The position numbers and the translations under genes were made by a program. This document shows positions 29,819-40,481 of a DNA stretch of 64,000 nt, in pieces. The stretch's first letter is position 1, and every line of letters starts with the position of its first letter. The notes under the pieces are model-generated. The model made no database searches and was not told the DNA's origin. It was given only the letters and a program-made list of their open reading frames with translations. The stretch lies in NCBI GenBank assembly GCA_905182465.1, contig CAJJBI010000004.1:64001-128000 (forward strand), in the 5' to 3' direction. This DNA is from Opitutaceae bacterium BACL24 MAG-120322-bin51 (lineage in GTDB: Bacteria; Verrucomicrobiota; Verrucomicrobiia; Opitutales; Coraliomargaritaceae).

Positions 29819-30191
29819 TTGGTGAAGGAGAAAGATAGACAAGGAAGACTTACGCGAAGCCACTTATGGGGAAGTGATGTAACTGAGTACTGCAAAGTAG
29901 CAAAATAATCAATTCTTCGCGTGTGTAAAGCACTTCAGAATGTATCACAAATTGCTATATTTGATATATACAAAAGTGACTAAAAATACAAATAAACGAA
30001 TCTGCGGCGCAATGCCAGAATTTTTATAGCAAAACATCTCGTCACACTTGAAATATTACAATATAATGAACATGCTGCCTTCAAATAGTTTCATTTTATG
30101 CTATTTTTAGTTCAAATTTACCTCTTAAATAAACTCTCTATCTAGATTAGTCTGTTAGACTAGATCACCTCTCTGTAAAAACCGATCCAAA
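29819..30191. other. AT-rich intergenic region between divergent genes
   Basis: This stretch of about 370 bases holds no gene I can support. It is AT-rich (for example 29960-30120) and separates the pseudopilin-like gene (minus) from the XylR-type regulator (plus), so it should hold promoters for both. The only clear element is the palindrome at 30148-30162. Confidence 0.6.
30144..30166 (+). promoter_or_regulatory. Palindromic operator candidate upstream of the XylR-type regulator
   Basis: TAGTCT-GTT-AGACTA (30148-30162) is a perfect 6-bp inverted repeat with a 3-base spacer. GAT before it and GATC after it add partial symmetry. It ends about 30 bases before the regulator's start codon, a position that suits autoregulation or control of the divergent gene. 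Binding is not shown. Confidence 0.4.
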
Positions 30192-31344
30192 ATGTTACGG
30201 CGCAAACACATCCTGCTGTTGCTTGAATGGTATGACTACCGCATTCACCGCGGTGTCGCGGAGGTTGCGCGTGAAAACGGTTGGCAGCTGAATTGCGCAA
30301 AGAGCTCCAGCCACTCCGAAGGTATTCTTAACAATTGGAAAGGTGATGGCTGCATCGCCCTTCTGAACCGCCCCCAAACACTCGATTATTTTCGCACACA
30401 TAAAATGCCCTTGGTCGACCTCGGCCTCGGCGATCACACTCTTCCAGTTACAAGGGTTGTGACTGACAATGACGCAATCGGCCGACTTGCTGCCGAACAT
30501 TTTAGGGACCATGGTTATAAAGACGTCTTCGCCTTAACGGCAGAGGGTATTAAAATGTACGAGGAGCGCTTGCAGGCGTTTATCACCCACATGGAAGCGG
30601 ATGGTGGCAATGTCACTGTGTTTGATTCCGCGGGCAGGAGAGAAAGCAAAGTCATGAAGGAGTTGCATAATCTCGCTCAACACGGGGTCGTAAAGTGGAA
30701 GAACTCTCGGTGGGTTTCTTTGCCTTCCAAGATACTGCGGCCGCTGAGATGATCTCCATCTGTCTTAAAAACAATCTCCGCGTCCCAGAAAATATTGCCG
30801 TGCTGGGAGTCGACAATGACGACTTGGTCAACCAGGGCCTAAGCGTTCAGCTCAGTAGTGTTGATAGCGACCAGGAAGGACTCGGCCGGGCAGCAGCAAG
30901 AGCACTGCAAAAATTACTGGCCTCTAATTCTACGGCAAGCTCAGGTTCCATCGTGCGTCACCCCCCAAAGGGAGTCGTATCAAGGCTCAGCACGGATTCC
31001 TACGCAGTCGCCAACCCATTAGTTGCCAATGCTCTGCACTGGATAAAAACCATTTCTATGATGGCATACAGGCGACAGATGTCGCTGAAGCCATGGGCGT
31101 CACTCAGCAAGGCCTGCAAAAAGCATTTGCCAACTGCTACAGTAAATCACCTGGGCAAGAAATCCGCTATCAGCGCACGCATGCGGTCGCTCACCTGCTC
31201 CAAACAACCGAGGCCAACTTGGACGAGATTGCTAAAAATTGCGGCTACTACTCAGTCAATTCTTTGATCAATAGCTTTCGCGCGGAGCATGGGACCACGC
31301 CAGGAAGTTATCGTAAACGCCTCAAATCGGCATCGAAGAGTTGA
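30192..31344 (+). pseudogene. XylR-type transcriptional regulator (LacI-like sensor plus AraC HTH), two frameshifts
   Basis: Three frames read as one protein of about 384 aa. 30192-30705 starts MLRRKHILLLLEWYDYRIHRGVAEVARENGW, the opening of the XylR-like periplasmic-binding fold, with VVTDNDAIGRLAAEHFRDHGYKDVFAL. Around 30705 the next frame continues GFFAFQDTAAAEMISICLKNNLRVPENIAVLGVDNDDL. Around 31075 a third frame begins the AraC helix-turn-helix MGVTQQGLQKAF, LDEIAKNCGYYSVNSLINSFRAEHGTTPGSYRKR, ending at 31344. Such regulators sense xylose or similar pentoses and switch on degradation genes, which fits the locus. A palindrome lies just upstream. Either the strain has lost the regulator or two indels are sequence errors. 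I lean towards errors because all motifs are intact. Confidence 0.8.
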
Positions 31345-31463
31345 GCCCATTACGCTGAGGAGTGAATCAGTCGCTGGTCCAAAAGATTGCGAATGCATGC
31401 CGCAGACAAGTGGCTGCGACAGTTTAACGGCGAAGAGATGCCAACGAATGGGGGCGCGTCTGC

Positions 31464-34400
31464 CTACGGGTTCTTGATTACCCTCCAAAAAACACGGCTG
31501 AGACTCGGATCTGGTGTAAGATCCCAAATCATCTTGGATTTATCTGCAGTCAAATTGCTTTCTAATACCGTCCAGCCGTTGGCTAAGTTTAACGACTGCT
31601 CCAAGCGATAAGAAACACCCAGTTCAGCGTTCCAGCCGAGCGAGATCGGACCATCTCCATCATCCATCACCACGGAGGCGACAATGTTTGGAGTTTGATA
31701 TTCGTAGACCTGCACATGATCGAGGGAAAAACTTGCGCCCTTGGGCGATCAGTGAGAGTCCTGTAAGATTATCAGGGACCGTATAGTCGCCCTCGATCAG
31801 CAGGAACTCGGTGTTGTTTGCTGCGACGCTGCCGATGGCAACATCGGTCGCCTGGCCAGAGCCAATCGTTTCTCTCATATCAAGTTGAACTGCGCCTGAG
31901 CTACTGCTTCTAGCCCACGCAGAAACATGATAACTTTTACCCGGCTCGAGCACTGCTAACATATTCTGTTCTAGCCCCCCGCCTGAGACACTCCCTCCGT
32001 CTGAGGTAGTAATAGTATTTGATAAAGTGATACTATCTATCCGCATGTAGTCGCCAGCGGTGCCATCAACTGTTGGATCAGTCGCGTTGCCTGCGCCCGC
32101 TCCGCCCCAAGATCCATCAGATGGAGAGAGGGTATTAAAGCGAATGCCACTAATGCTAGTTAGACCAGAACCACTCGCAATTGTCTTATAGGCACCGCCC
32201 TCTCCATCATTTGCGGAAGCTGTCCATGCCCCGCTATCGAGATTTCCGGTAATTCGTAGGAAGCCGCCATTCACCTCGCGTCGGTATAAAGGGCTGTCAA
32301 AACTTCCGCCAAAGACGACTGCCATTCGCCAGCCCTGAGACATTGGCGCGGAAGCCAGTAGCTTCCGGTAGTCATCAAGCGCACATTGACGGTGCCGTTC
32401 CCCAAGAGCGAAAACTGCATCCCTTTCCTGCTGCCGAGGCAGCAGCAGTATCCCACTCGCGGCGAAGATCCCATTCAGCAATATCGACTACGAACTCAAA
32501 ATCGCCAGAGGCCATGGCAGAGTTCAGGGTGTATGAATTCTAGGTAGACGTGCTCTGCTGTTGCGATACGTTATCGTCTACCTTTGGAGCTTAAATTCTT
32601 GCGTGTAGCCTACATTGAGCGCACCAGCTTGCACTTCAACCTCCCAGAAGTTCCAAGAGCCAGTATCACTCCCATCATTGGATTGCGCTATCTTAAGCTG
32701 CGTTCCGTCGGCACCATTAAACTGGTAGTCCACGAATGCCCCGCCGCTCACGGTGCCATTACTGGTGACCAATACGGAGCGATCGCCCGCCAATGAATTG
32801 GATGTATTGAGTGAGGCCACTGCCGAGCCAGCTGCTACCCAATTGTTCAGGTCACTTTCGAAGCTACCGTTTACTACCAGATTTTCTGTATTAGCTAATC
32901 CGAGTGATCTGAAAAGTCGCTGTTTCATCACAGCTTTCGCGGGGGCAGAGGCCACATTGCCAGCCTGATTGGTCCATTCATTCGGGTCTACCGAATGATC
33001 GTATAATTCTTCCGATCCGTCGCTGTAGCGGATATAGCGATAATTCTCAGAGCGGGCCGCGTGGTGATTGAGCGCCCATGGACTTTTTGTTTCCGCGGGC
33101 CAGTCCACGCGTGCGTTGTGTAGGTGTGAGAGCGCGACGCTTGGGCCATTCCACTGGCCTGCGACAGGCGCCTCGAGGAGCGAAGTCAAATCGTTGCCAT
33201 CGAGAACCATATTATTTTTGCCGACTCCTCCATTGGGATCCGCTGGCATGCCGCAGAGTGCATTCAAAGTCGGGTAGAGATCGATCAGCGAAACCGGCGC
33301 ACTGCACTCGAGTCCCGCCACGCTGGCGAGGCTGCCACCTGGGCGCATCTCTGGGGTGTAGATGACTAGCGGCACTCGGGTCGTTTCTTCCCACGGGGTC
33401 GTTTTGGAGGCGTGATCTTTCTCGCCCAAATGGTAGCCATGATCACTGGTCACAATCACGATTGTATTGTTAGCGTAATCACTGGCCTGCAGGGCATCCC
33501 AAATAACACCTACTTGATGATCGGCGAATGCCACGCAGGCGAGGTATCCTTGGACAAAATTAAGCCACCATTCATTCGCACCGTTGCCATAGTTCTGCTT
33601 ATACTTATTCATGCCACTCTGGTAGCCCCTATCAAGCAGATCACCATAAGGACTACCTTTTGCAATATCAGGGAGATCGGCTAAGTCATCCACACTTGGG
33701 AGGGGCGGCAAGCTCACCGTATTATTACCGTTTGCGTCCCTGAAGAGATCAAAGAACTCCTTAGGGGCATAGAACGGTGCGTGCGGCCGGTTCATACCCA
33801 CAACCATGAGAAAAGGGTCGCTATGGGTCTGCCCCAACTTGCCCTCGGCCCATTGTGCACTGATCTCGTCAGGCATGGGGTCTCGGATCATCTCCTTCAA
33901 TACCTAAAGGTCCACCTTCACTAGTATAAGCATAAGTAGAGTCGTCTTTTAGCGCCCACTGGTAGCTTTCATAGCCAGGAGTATCTCCGGGCTTGTTGTC
34001 TAATGAGGTCGTGCTGGAATAATAACCCCAATTGCTTGTGGGCATATCGGGGTGCTGATACCCTTTGGGCTTGCCGTATTCCAAAGTCGCCCCATCCCAA
34101 GGGAATGGTCCAAAGTCAGATGGTCCAGCTCCATCAACTGCTGGGTTCACACTGAAGACAGAGTTGTCGTCATGACCGTTGTGGAAGATCTTACCACTGC
34201 CCCAAACTGTGTAGTTGTTCGCTTTAAAATGCTCCATCAAAGTGATGGCATCGCTTAGGATATCAAAGTCCCGCCAGTCGTTTTGCTGCTGGGCATATCC
34301 ATAGAAGCCGCTGGTGCTGGGCAATAACCCGGTCCACAAACTCGCTCGCGAGGGCCCACAAATTGGAGCATTACAATGTGCGTTGGTGAAGCGGACACCC

Positions 34401-34609
34401 GCCTGCATGATCTCTTGAATCTGAGGGGTCTTGGCGTCGACGTGCCCGCCCATCCCCTCAACCGAGTCGTTTAAATCATCACAAATAATTACGATCACAT
34501 TAGGCTGCGCAAAGCAGACGGGGGCTTGCGCACAGAACAGAAATAATACGCTAAGTAATAATGTTCTTACACGGGTTGTGCCGAAGGAGGTGGGGGCGAT
34601 TTGATCCAT
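31464..34609 (-). CDS. Secreted multidomain sulfatase with CBM4_9-like tails, several frameshifts
   Basis: Fragments 33869-34609, 32578-33900, 31660-32481 and 31464-31715 form one gene of about 1045 aa. The first has a signal peptide (LLLSVLFLFCAQAPVCFA), Asp44/Asp45 in VIVIICDDLNDS and C84-G-P-S-R. The second supplies PHAPFYAPKEFFDLF, VTSDHGYHLGEKDHASKTTPWEETTRVPLVIY and the end of the core, then a CBM4_9-like module (NLVVNGSFESDLNNWV to FWEVEVQAGALNVGYTQEFKLQ). The third and fourth carry a second beta-sandwich (LEPGKSYHVSAWARSSSSGAVQLD) and a Verrucomicrobia-type C-terminus (WNAELGVSYRLEQSLNLANGWTVLE). Shifts lie near 33885, 32580, 32480, 32275 and 31700. The core is closely related to the sulfatase at 1941-3548. 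Domain order is clear, but exact residues at the joins are not. Confidence 0.75.
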
Positions 34610-34702
34610 TTAGTTATTTGAGGGTAATGTAAGAGTATATCGAAGGTAGACGTAAATCGATGGAGTGAAGGTGGGCCTTATTTATTTCTGGTTATCTGCG
34701 AC

Positions 34703-37700
34703 CTACTCGCCGACAGCACGTAGCCTGAGGAATCCTTTGGCATTAGAGGTCGGCAGTGAGGCTTCCTTCATACGCTTCGAGCCAGCTGTATCTATCGTAG
34801 TCGCGCTGACTGTTGACCACCCGGAGGTTTCTAACGATGCACTCGTTTCGGGGATCAACGATACGTCGCTCCGAGTTGTCACTTCTGGATATTGGATTGC
34901 TATAGCGCCTGCGGAATGACTCATCGAGACTTGCGCGGTGTTTTGTTCAAGTGGATGCGTTCCCATGGCATACTCCATCAGGTTAGGAATCCCATCTTGG
35001 TCGGGATCTGCTGCATCAGCAAAGTCTGATACGCTGCGGCCTGGTGTCTGGTGCAGCGTTGACCATTGCGACTTCGTCACTGGATAGCTAGCGGGGACAT
35101 TATATGGCGAAGCCTGAAGATCTTTCTTCCAGCCATCGCCCACATAATCACTGTTATCAGAATCATGTAGTAGTGCCTGCAATTCCGAAATAAGTGCGGC
35201 ATGCGCTGCGGCTTGAGTGTAAGCTAAATTTTCGGTCTCCCCTGGATCGTTCTGGTAATCATATAACTCGACTAAACTAGCCTCGCTAGCGACCACTCGG
35301 CTCGCATCTGGATCATACGTAGCCGATCCAAATTTCCCGTAGTCCCCGTTGGTCTTCCACCACTCGGTGTATCTATAACGGTCCGTCCGAATACTATAAC
35401 CCATTCCCTTCCCACCTCCGGCGGAAGATAATGTTCTGTCTGAATCATAGCTCGATTTGTAAGAAATGTAACGTTGATACTGACTAAAGGCCACCGATTT
35501 CCATGGCTGCTGAGAATCTTCTAATAAAGGTAACAATGTAGTCCCTTCTAAAATCTGATAAAGTGTAATATCGTTTGTAACGCTGGTCGTTTCATCAGGA
35601 ACCGGTAAGCTGCAGAGATCGAGCAGTGTTGGAAAAACATCTACCAATTCAACTGGCGCATTAGTCATTGTTCCGCTTGTCCCCAAAGCGCTCATACCCG
35701 GGGATCGAATGATAAAAGGCACCCGAGTTGAAATTTCATAATTACTATGTTTTGCCCAAAATGCACCGTGGTCTCCTAGGTGGAAGCCATGGTCGCCAAA
35801 TAAAATTACGATCGTATTGTCGGCAATGGAGTCGGCATTTGACCCATCCCCGTTGGGATCCTCGAGCGCATCCAAGACTTTACCCAACTGGACATCGATG
35901 AACGATACACAGGCCATGTAGCCATGTATGAGGTGTCGAGCTGAGTCCAAGGATGGCATGCGATCTTCAAAGAAAATGCTCAAGTCGGGCTCTGCGACTG
36001 TTGGCAAATAGGCCTCGCCATCGCCATATGAAGAAGGCTCACCTCCATAAGGAGAGGTAAAAGAATTAGTGCCGACAGGCATGCTTCTTACGCCCAAATA
36101 ATTACTCATATCAATGGCGCTGGGATCATATAAATCCCAATAGTCTTTCGGCGCATTGAAAGGCAGGTGTGGCTTTTGGAAACCAAGTCCCAAAAAGAAT
36201 GGCTCACCACTGATCGCATATTCTGCGATTTTTCCGACCGCTAGATCCGCGGCGTAACCATCCTTGTAGTCACTATCTTCAATCTTAGTTACGCCATCTC
36301 TCTTATACTCACCTACGTCTGTGGCTGAGACGCTACTAGAATTACTCATGGCGGCTTTGTCCCAAGTGTTCCACACATTAAGATTATTACCTCGTTCATA
36401 GAAATTAAAACGGCCATTGCCGGGATTCTGCCAGCCTTCATTCCATGAGTCCGCCCCCGTACTGTGGTCGTCGTCTTGTTGGCTATTGGTTTGCCCGTGA
36501 AAAATCTTACCCACACCGTACGTCTTGTAACCATTGTCACTGAAGTGCTGGGGAAGCGTGACCACATTAGGCATTATATCCCTGAACTTTGATTCAAGAC
36601 TCCAATTTCTAGTCGTGTCCGGGCGCAGCCCAGTTAAAAACGACACTCGAGATGCGGTACAAATTGCCTGCTGGCAGTGGGCATTAAGAAAGGTCACTCC
36701 AGATGCAGCCAGCCGGTCAAAATTTGGCGTGCCTGATTCCCCATTAATTGTAACTGGCTTAAGTGGATCGTCTTCGCCGTAAACATTGAGTAAGGGGCGC
36801 AGATCATCCACTGGGATAAAGAGCACGTTATACTGCCCGGCAGGATGATGCCGCTCTCGGCTGGTAATTGCAGCGCTCTTAAGAATACTCACAGTCACAG
36901 GTTCATGCTCAAACTTAGAAGGGTCTTGCGAGTCTGTCATCTCGACCACCACGGAGTATGAAGACTGGTTTGCATAGACGGGGGCGCTCTTGAAGGTAAG
37001 TGCCCCGCCTGAGATTTCGAAATCATTCGCATCGGCGCCTGACAAACTATAACTGACTGCGTTGGCAGCAAAGGTGCTCGGCGTATAATTCCCCACTAAA
37101 GTGCGTAACTCAAGAAGCTCAACGCTTGAGTCTGTGTAATTGCCCGAACTGTAGGAGCCAACTAACTCAAGGTTATCCACTCGAATTTGCTTCCCGCTCG
37201 TTTGGATTAGGTCAGGAAAGGTCCAACGTAGGGTAATAGAACCTGCATTCTCAATCGCGGTGGCCGCGCTTAAATCAGCGCTCCATTCATTATTATAGGT
37301 GCCATTATTATTGAGCACTAGGCTGACTCCCGGCACCGAGATGAACCCGCCGCCATCGACACTGTATTCGAAAGCGCTTAAGGCTGTAACTAAGCCCGCG
37401 CTACTCTGCACTCCGTTGAGGCGATATTCAAAACGCGCAGAGATGTCTTCAACCCCTGTAGTGTCTAGAGTGACTTGAAAACTGTTACCTGCGGACGAAC
37501 CAGCATTTGCATTCCATCCAAGCGCTTTCCCTCGACCCCATGTTGATCCATCGTATGCAACGTAGTCTGAGCCATAATTATCAAAGGGTGTTCTACGGCT
37601 GCCGCTGTAGGCGAAGCTTGGTGTTCCATTAGCCCAGTTAGTGACATTCACCGCCTCAGAAAAATTACCAAAAGTGCTGTAACCAGCATTCGTCGGCCCT

Positions 37701-37813
37701 GCATCTTGCTCTGTCTGAAACGCCCAATAAGCACCAACTGCAAGTGCCTGCGCGGCTACCGAGGAAAGCGACATAAGAACTAAAAAACAAAATATCCGGG
37801 GTAAGCGTGGCAT
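34703..37813 (-). CDS. Very large secreted sulfatase with N-terminal beta-sandwich and cadherin-like domains (CTASR site)
   Basis: 1036 aa from ATG 37813, which starts the signal peptide MPRLPRIFCFLVLMSLSSVAAQALA. The 15 preceding codons are a less likely extension. Domains in order: a jelly-roll-like region of about 220 aa (FRLE-type strands, VDNLELVG at its end), a cadherin-like region (LSGADANDFEISGGALTFKSAPVYANQSSYSVVVEMTD), the sulfatase core with LFIPVDDLRPLLNVYG and active-site motif C385-T-A-S-R, LFGDHGFHLGDHGAFWAKHSNYE, and a C-terminal DPDQDGIPNLMEYAMG calcium-binding-type repeat. A sulfatase with about 310 residues placed before the core is unusual. The gene is intact, unlike its downstream neighbour. 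It has the Ala variant at the signature's Pro position. Confidence 0.9.
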   Translation of the reverse strand: MPRLPRIFCFLVLMSLSSVAAQALAVGAYWAFQTEQDAGPTNAGYSTFGNFSEAVNVTNWANGTPSFAYSGSRRTPFDNYGSDYVAYDGSTWGRGKALGWNANAGSSAGNSFQVTLDTTGVEDISARFEYRLNGVQSSAGLVTALSAFEYSVDGGGFISVPGVSLVLNNNGTYNNEWSADLSAATAIENAGSITLRWTFPDLIQTSGKQIRVDNLELVGSYSSGNYTDSSVELLELRTLVGNYTPSTFAANAVSYSLSGADANDFEISGGALTFKSAPVYANQSSYSVVVEMTDSQDPSKFEHEPVTVSILKSAAITSRERHHPAGQYNVLFIPVDDLRPLLNVYGEDDPLKPVTINGESGTPNFDRLAASGVTFLNAHCQQAICTASRVSFLTGLRPDTTRNWSLESKFRDIMPNVVTLPQHFSDNGYKTYGVGKIFHGQTNSQQDDDHSTGADSWNEGWQNPGNGRFNFYERGNNLNVWNTWDKAAMSNSSSVSATDVGEYKRDGVTKIEDSDYKDGYAADLAVGKIAEYAISGEPFFLGLGFQKPHLPFNAPKDYWDLYDPSAIDMSNYLGVRSMPVGTNSFTSPYGGEPSSYGDGEAYLPTVAEPDLSIFFEDRMPSLDSARHLIHGYMACVSFIDVQLGKVLDALEDPNGDGSNADSIADNTIVILFGDHGFHLGDHGAFWAKHSNYEISTRVPFIIRSPGMSALGTSGTMTNAPVELVDVFPTLLDLCSLPVPDETTSVTNDITLYQILEGTTLLPLLEDSQQPWKSVAFSQYQRYISYKSSYDSDRTLSSAGGGKGMGYSIRTDRYRYTEWWKTNGDYGKFGSATYDPDASRVVASEASLVELYDYQNDPGETENLAYTQAAAHAALISELQALLHDSDNSDYVGDGWKKDLQASPYNVPASYPVTKSQWSTLHQTPGRSVSDFADAADPDQDGIPNLMEYAMGTHPLEQNTAQVSMSHSAGAIAIQYPEVTTRSDVSLIPETSASLETSGWSTVSATTIDTAGSKRMKEASLPTSNAKGFLRLRAVGE

Positions 37814-38134
37814 GGGTGCAGAAAAAAGGGGGATAGTATATGCATAAATCATGCACATGCTGGGGCAATCTTTTATAGAGAATACACCCTAATTATAGCA
37901 CATTCTAGGCAGTTTAGCATACTGCGATAAATGACCTATTTATGAAGGAAAGTGAAACTAGCCACTCAGATGGCCCACATCACCCGGAGGTCCCGCAGTC
38001 CTCTCAATTGGGTCCACTTAATAAGTGGCCGGGCAAGTACATTAGGATATGAAAAAGCTCGCCGCTGGCATCGCCTAAATTAAAACCAACTTTCTAGCGG
38101 GCAGGAAGCTATTGAGTGAGATGCGGCGTCTTTG
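37814..38134. other. Intergenic region downstream of GH52 copy 2
   Basis: About 320 bases between two minus-strand genes, with no coding frame I trust. A small inverted repeat (CCACTT, AAT, AAGTGG) lies near 38015-38029 but has no T-run, so I do not call a terminator. A promoter for the large sulfatase gene probably lies here. Confidence 0.45.
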
Positions 38135-40267
38135 CTACTGAGTGGCCGTAGCGACTTGAGCAGCCTCTACTGAGCAAGCTGAGCGACTTTCTGACATCCA
38201 AAGCAAACTCGTTACAATGCGTGGGTAATACAAGCTACCAATCGGCTTACCGGAAGTAAACTGATCCGAGCATGCATAAAATTTAGACCCTTCAACTTGC
38301 CATTGGACATGGGCTGCATCCGCGCGGTCCTCACCCTCATAAGTAATGCCTAGGATTTCGCGTACTACATACTGATTCAGGCAAATTTTACTCATCCAAG
38401 AATTATCGGCGCTACTTGACAACTTCCATGCCCCGTCGGCATAGAGGCACACTCCGGGCTTCAAGATGCCTAACAAGTGGCGCTTCAATACACTGATGTA
38501 AGCCCCATAGGCGCCCTTGTCAGAAATCGCATCTCTGATGCCCATCTCCCAAGGATAAACTAAAGCTTCCGCGGCGGGTATGATGGCACTGCTATTTTCA
38601 CCGTCTAAAACAGCTGGTATAAAGCCCTCTGATTCGTTGAAGGCATTTGCCAAGGTTTCACTGCAACGCAAGGCAGCCACTTGGCACGATTCCGCGGACT
38701 GGGGATCACCTAAAGCATTAAAAATATATTCTAGGGCTAGATACGAAGCCCAACATTTCCCACCGAGGTAGATATTGTCACGCGCCTGCCCGAGCGAATG
38801 GTCTAATGAGTCGTAAGTTGTGATCTCGCCGCCGCCATTAGTCCGCGAGCTCTCGTAACTCATCAGTCCATTGCGGCGCTCAGGATCTGGATGGTCACGG
38901 CGTAGCAAACTATCAAAGCAGCGCTTTAAGACATCCGTATGTTTTCTCGCGAACTCTAAATCTTTGGTCTTGGCTATATACACGCCCGCACAGAGCACCC
39001 AGTTAGTTAACTGCTCACAGGTCATGTATGAAAAACAGAGCCGATCTAAACCGCTACACTCATAGCTGGAGAAACCTTGCGGGCTAAAGTGATTCGCCAC
39101 TCCCATGTCGTGGGCAAAAGAAATTCCACCGGGCAGAAGATTTTCTGTCGCCTCAGGAGAAAATATTTCATCATCATACGAATACCGGTCAACGAATTGG
39201 TTCAACACATTCCGCACTGTCCACGGGTTAAAACGTAATTCGAAAAACAGCATGTCGACGGTCAAATCGAGCGTATTCATCATCAGATATTCGCCTTCAT
39301 TCACCACCCATACAGGCCTTCCATCCGTATCAACAAGCCATTGAGTTGATCCATAATAGCTGCGCGTGGAATGCGCGATCATGAATTGTTGCGCTTCCGT
39401 TAAGCCCGATGCGAGTAGCTCAGCATCGCGAGCCTCTGCCTCTTTGGCATATGCATCAAAATGCTCAACTGCATATGAGAAAACCGACTGGATACTATCA
39501 AAATATTGCGTGTACCAGTAGCTCGCCGTATGATTGAATGTCGCAACGCCAGGCACGTAGTAAGCAAGCGCGATCCGAACTTCTCGGCGCTCTCCAGCAG
39601 GCACTTTAAAGCGAATGCCCGCCACAGGCCCCAATAAGAAATTTGGTGTCGTGTGTTGAGCGTCTAGAGCGCGGTCGACACTAAAATCACAAAATTCCTC
39701 GACCTCGGCATCCGTGGCAAAGCCCATGGAATCTCGGCTCACCGCGCCGCGTAACCGCCCCTCGCCTCGACTCGACAAGGGCGACCAATATTTATCATTT
39801 TTTAATGCAAAAAATCCACACCATTCCTCGTCACTGTCATTCTCAATCACGCAGCTAAGGAATGTCGCGGGGCAACTGGCAAACTTAAGCTTAGGCTGAT
39901 CTGCAACAAGAGGGTCTGGGATCGAGAAAAAGGGAGTCAGCACTTTGAGCCGCAACCCAGGTGCTTGAAAGGTATCTGTGCCCCAACGATAATCGCGCGC
40001 GATGACTTCCTCATCAAATACGCAGGCACTACTAGCTCCCTCGGCACTGCTTTGGCTATAGCGCTCTGCATCGTTATCAACCCCCTCATAAAAAGGCATC
40101 GAATGAATGCGGCCTGAAGCAGTCTTATAGCCAACAAACACTGCACTGTCTGCCGGACTACCTCGCTCTAATGCCATGCCCCCTGGCGCACCAGACATAC
40201 CAATTGTAAATGAACTGTGCGCGCCCATGGGTGAGTGTTGCGCATGGAAGGAGGGCGTAATTTTCAT
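38135..40267 (-). CDS. GH52 beta-xylosidase-like enzyme, copy 2
   Basis: 710 aa from ATG 40267, selected because its first residues (MKITPSFHAQHSPMGAHSSFTIGM) align exactly with the start of copy 1. The track to an earlier ATG adds 15 unrelated residues. Signature segments repeat those of copy 1: VVNEGEYLMMNTLDLTVD, EITTYDSLDHSLGQAR and EALVYPWEMGIRDAI. No signal peptide is present. The C-terminus is about 20 residues longer than copy 1 (MSESRSACSVEAAQVATATQ). The two copies are similar nearly everywhere yet differ at many positions, so the duplication is not recent. Possibly the two handle different chain lengths or decorated xylo-oligosaccharides, which is a guess. Confidence 0.92.
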   Translation of the reverse strand: MKITPSFHAQHSPMGAHSSFTIGMSGAPGGMALERGSPADSAVFVGYKTASGRIHSMPFYEGVDNDAERYSQSSAEGASSACVFDEEVIARDYRWGTDTFQAPGLRLKVLTPFFSIPDPLVADQPKLKFASCPATFLSCVIENDSDEEWCGFFALKNDKYWSPLSSRGEGRLRGAVSRDSMGFATDAEVEEFCDFSVDRALDAQHTTPNFLLGPVAGIRFKVPAGERREVRIALAYYVPGVATFNHTASYWYTQYFDSIQSVFSYAVEHFDAYAKEAEARDAELLASGLTEAQQFMIAHSTRSYYGSTQWLVDTDGRPVWVVNEGEYLMMNTLDLTVDMLFFELRFNPWTVRNVLNQFVDRYSYDDEIFSPEATENLLPGGISFAHDMGVANHFSPQGFSSYECSGLDRLCFSYMTCEQLTNWVLCAGVYIAKTKDLEFARKHTDVLKRCFDSLLRRDHPDPERRNGLMSYESSRTNGGGEITTYDSLDHSLGQARDNIYLGGKCWASYLALEYIFNALGDPQSAESCQVAALRCSETLANAFNESEGFIPAVLDGENSSAIIPAAEALVYPWEMGIRDAISDKGAYGAYISVLKRHLLGILKPGVCLYADGAWKLSSSADNSWMSKICLNQYVVREILGITYEGEDRADAAHVQWQVEGSKFYACSDQFTSGKPIGSLYYPRIVTSLLWMSESRSACSVEAAQVATATQ

Positions 40268-40481
40268 AGGTGATTTTAAACAATCTGGGCGCACTGAACA
40301 ATAGGTATTCATGAACCAGAAATTATGGTTAATGAAACAAGGCTAGCCCTGCCGAAGATTCAAGGAAATTGCGAGGAGTAGGACCCATGAGTCACTCACT
40401 CAATCTTGGCATCGCCGAGGACTTCGCTAGCAAGTAAAAAAAATTGTAATGATCTCTCTCCCATGAAGCACATTAGGGAAA

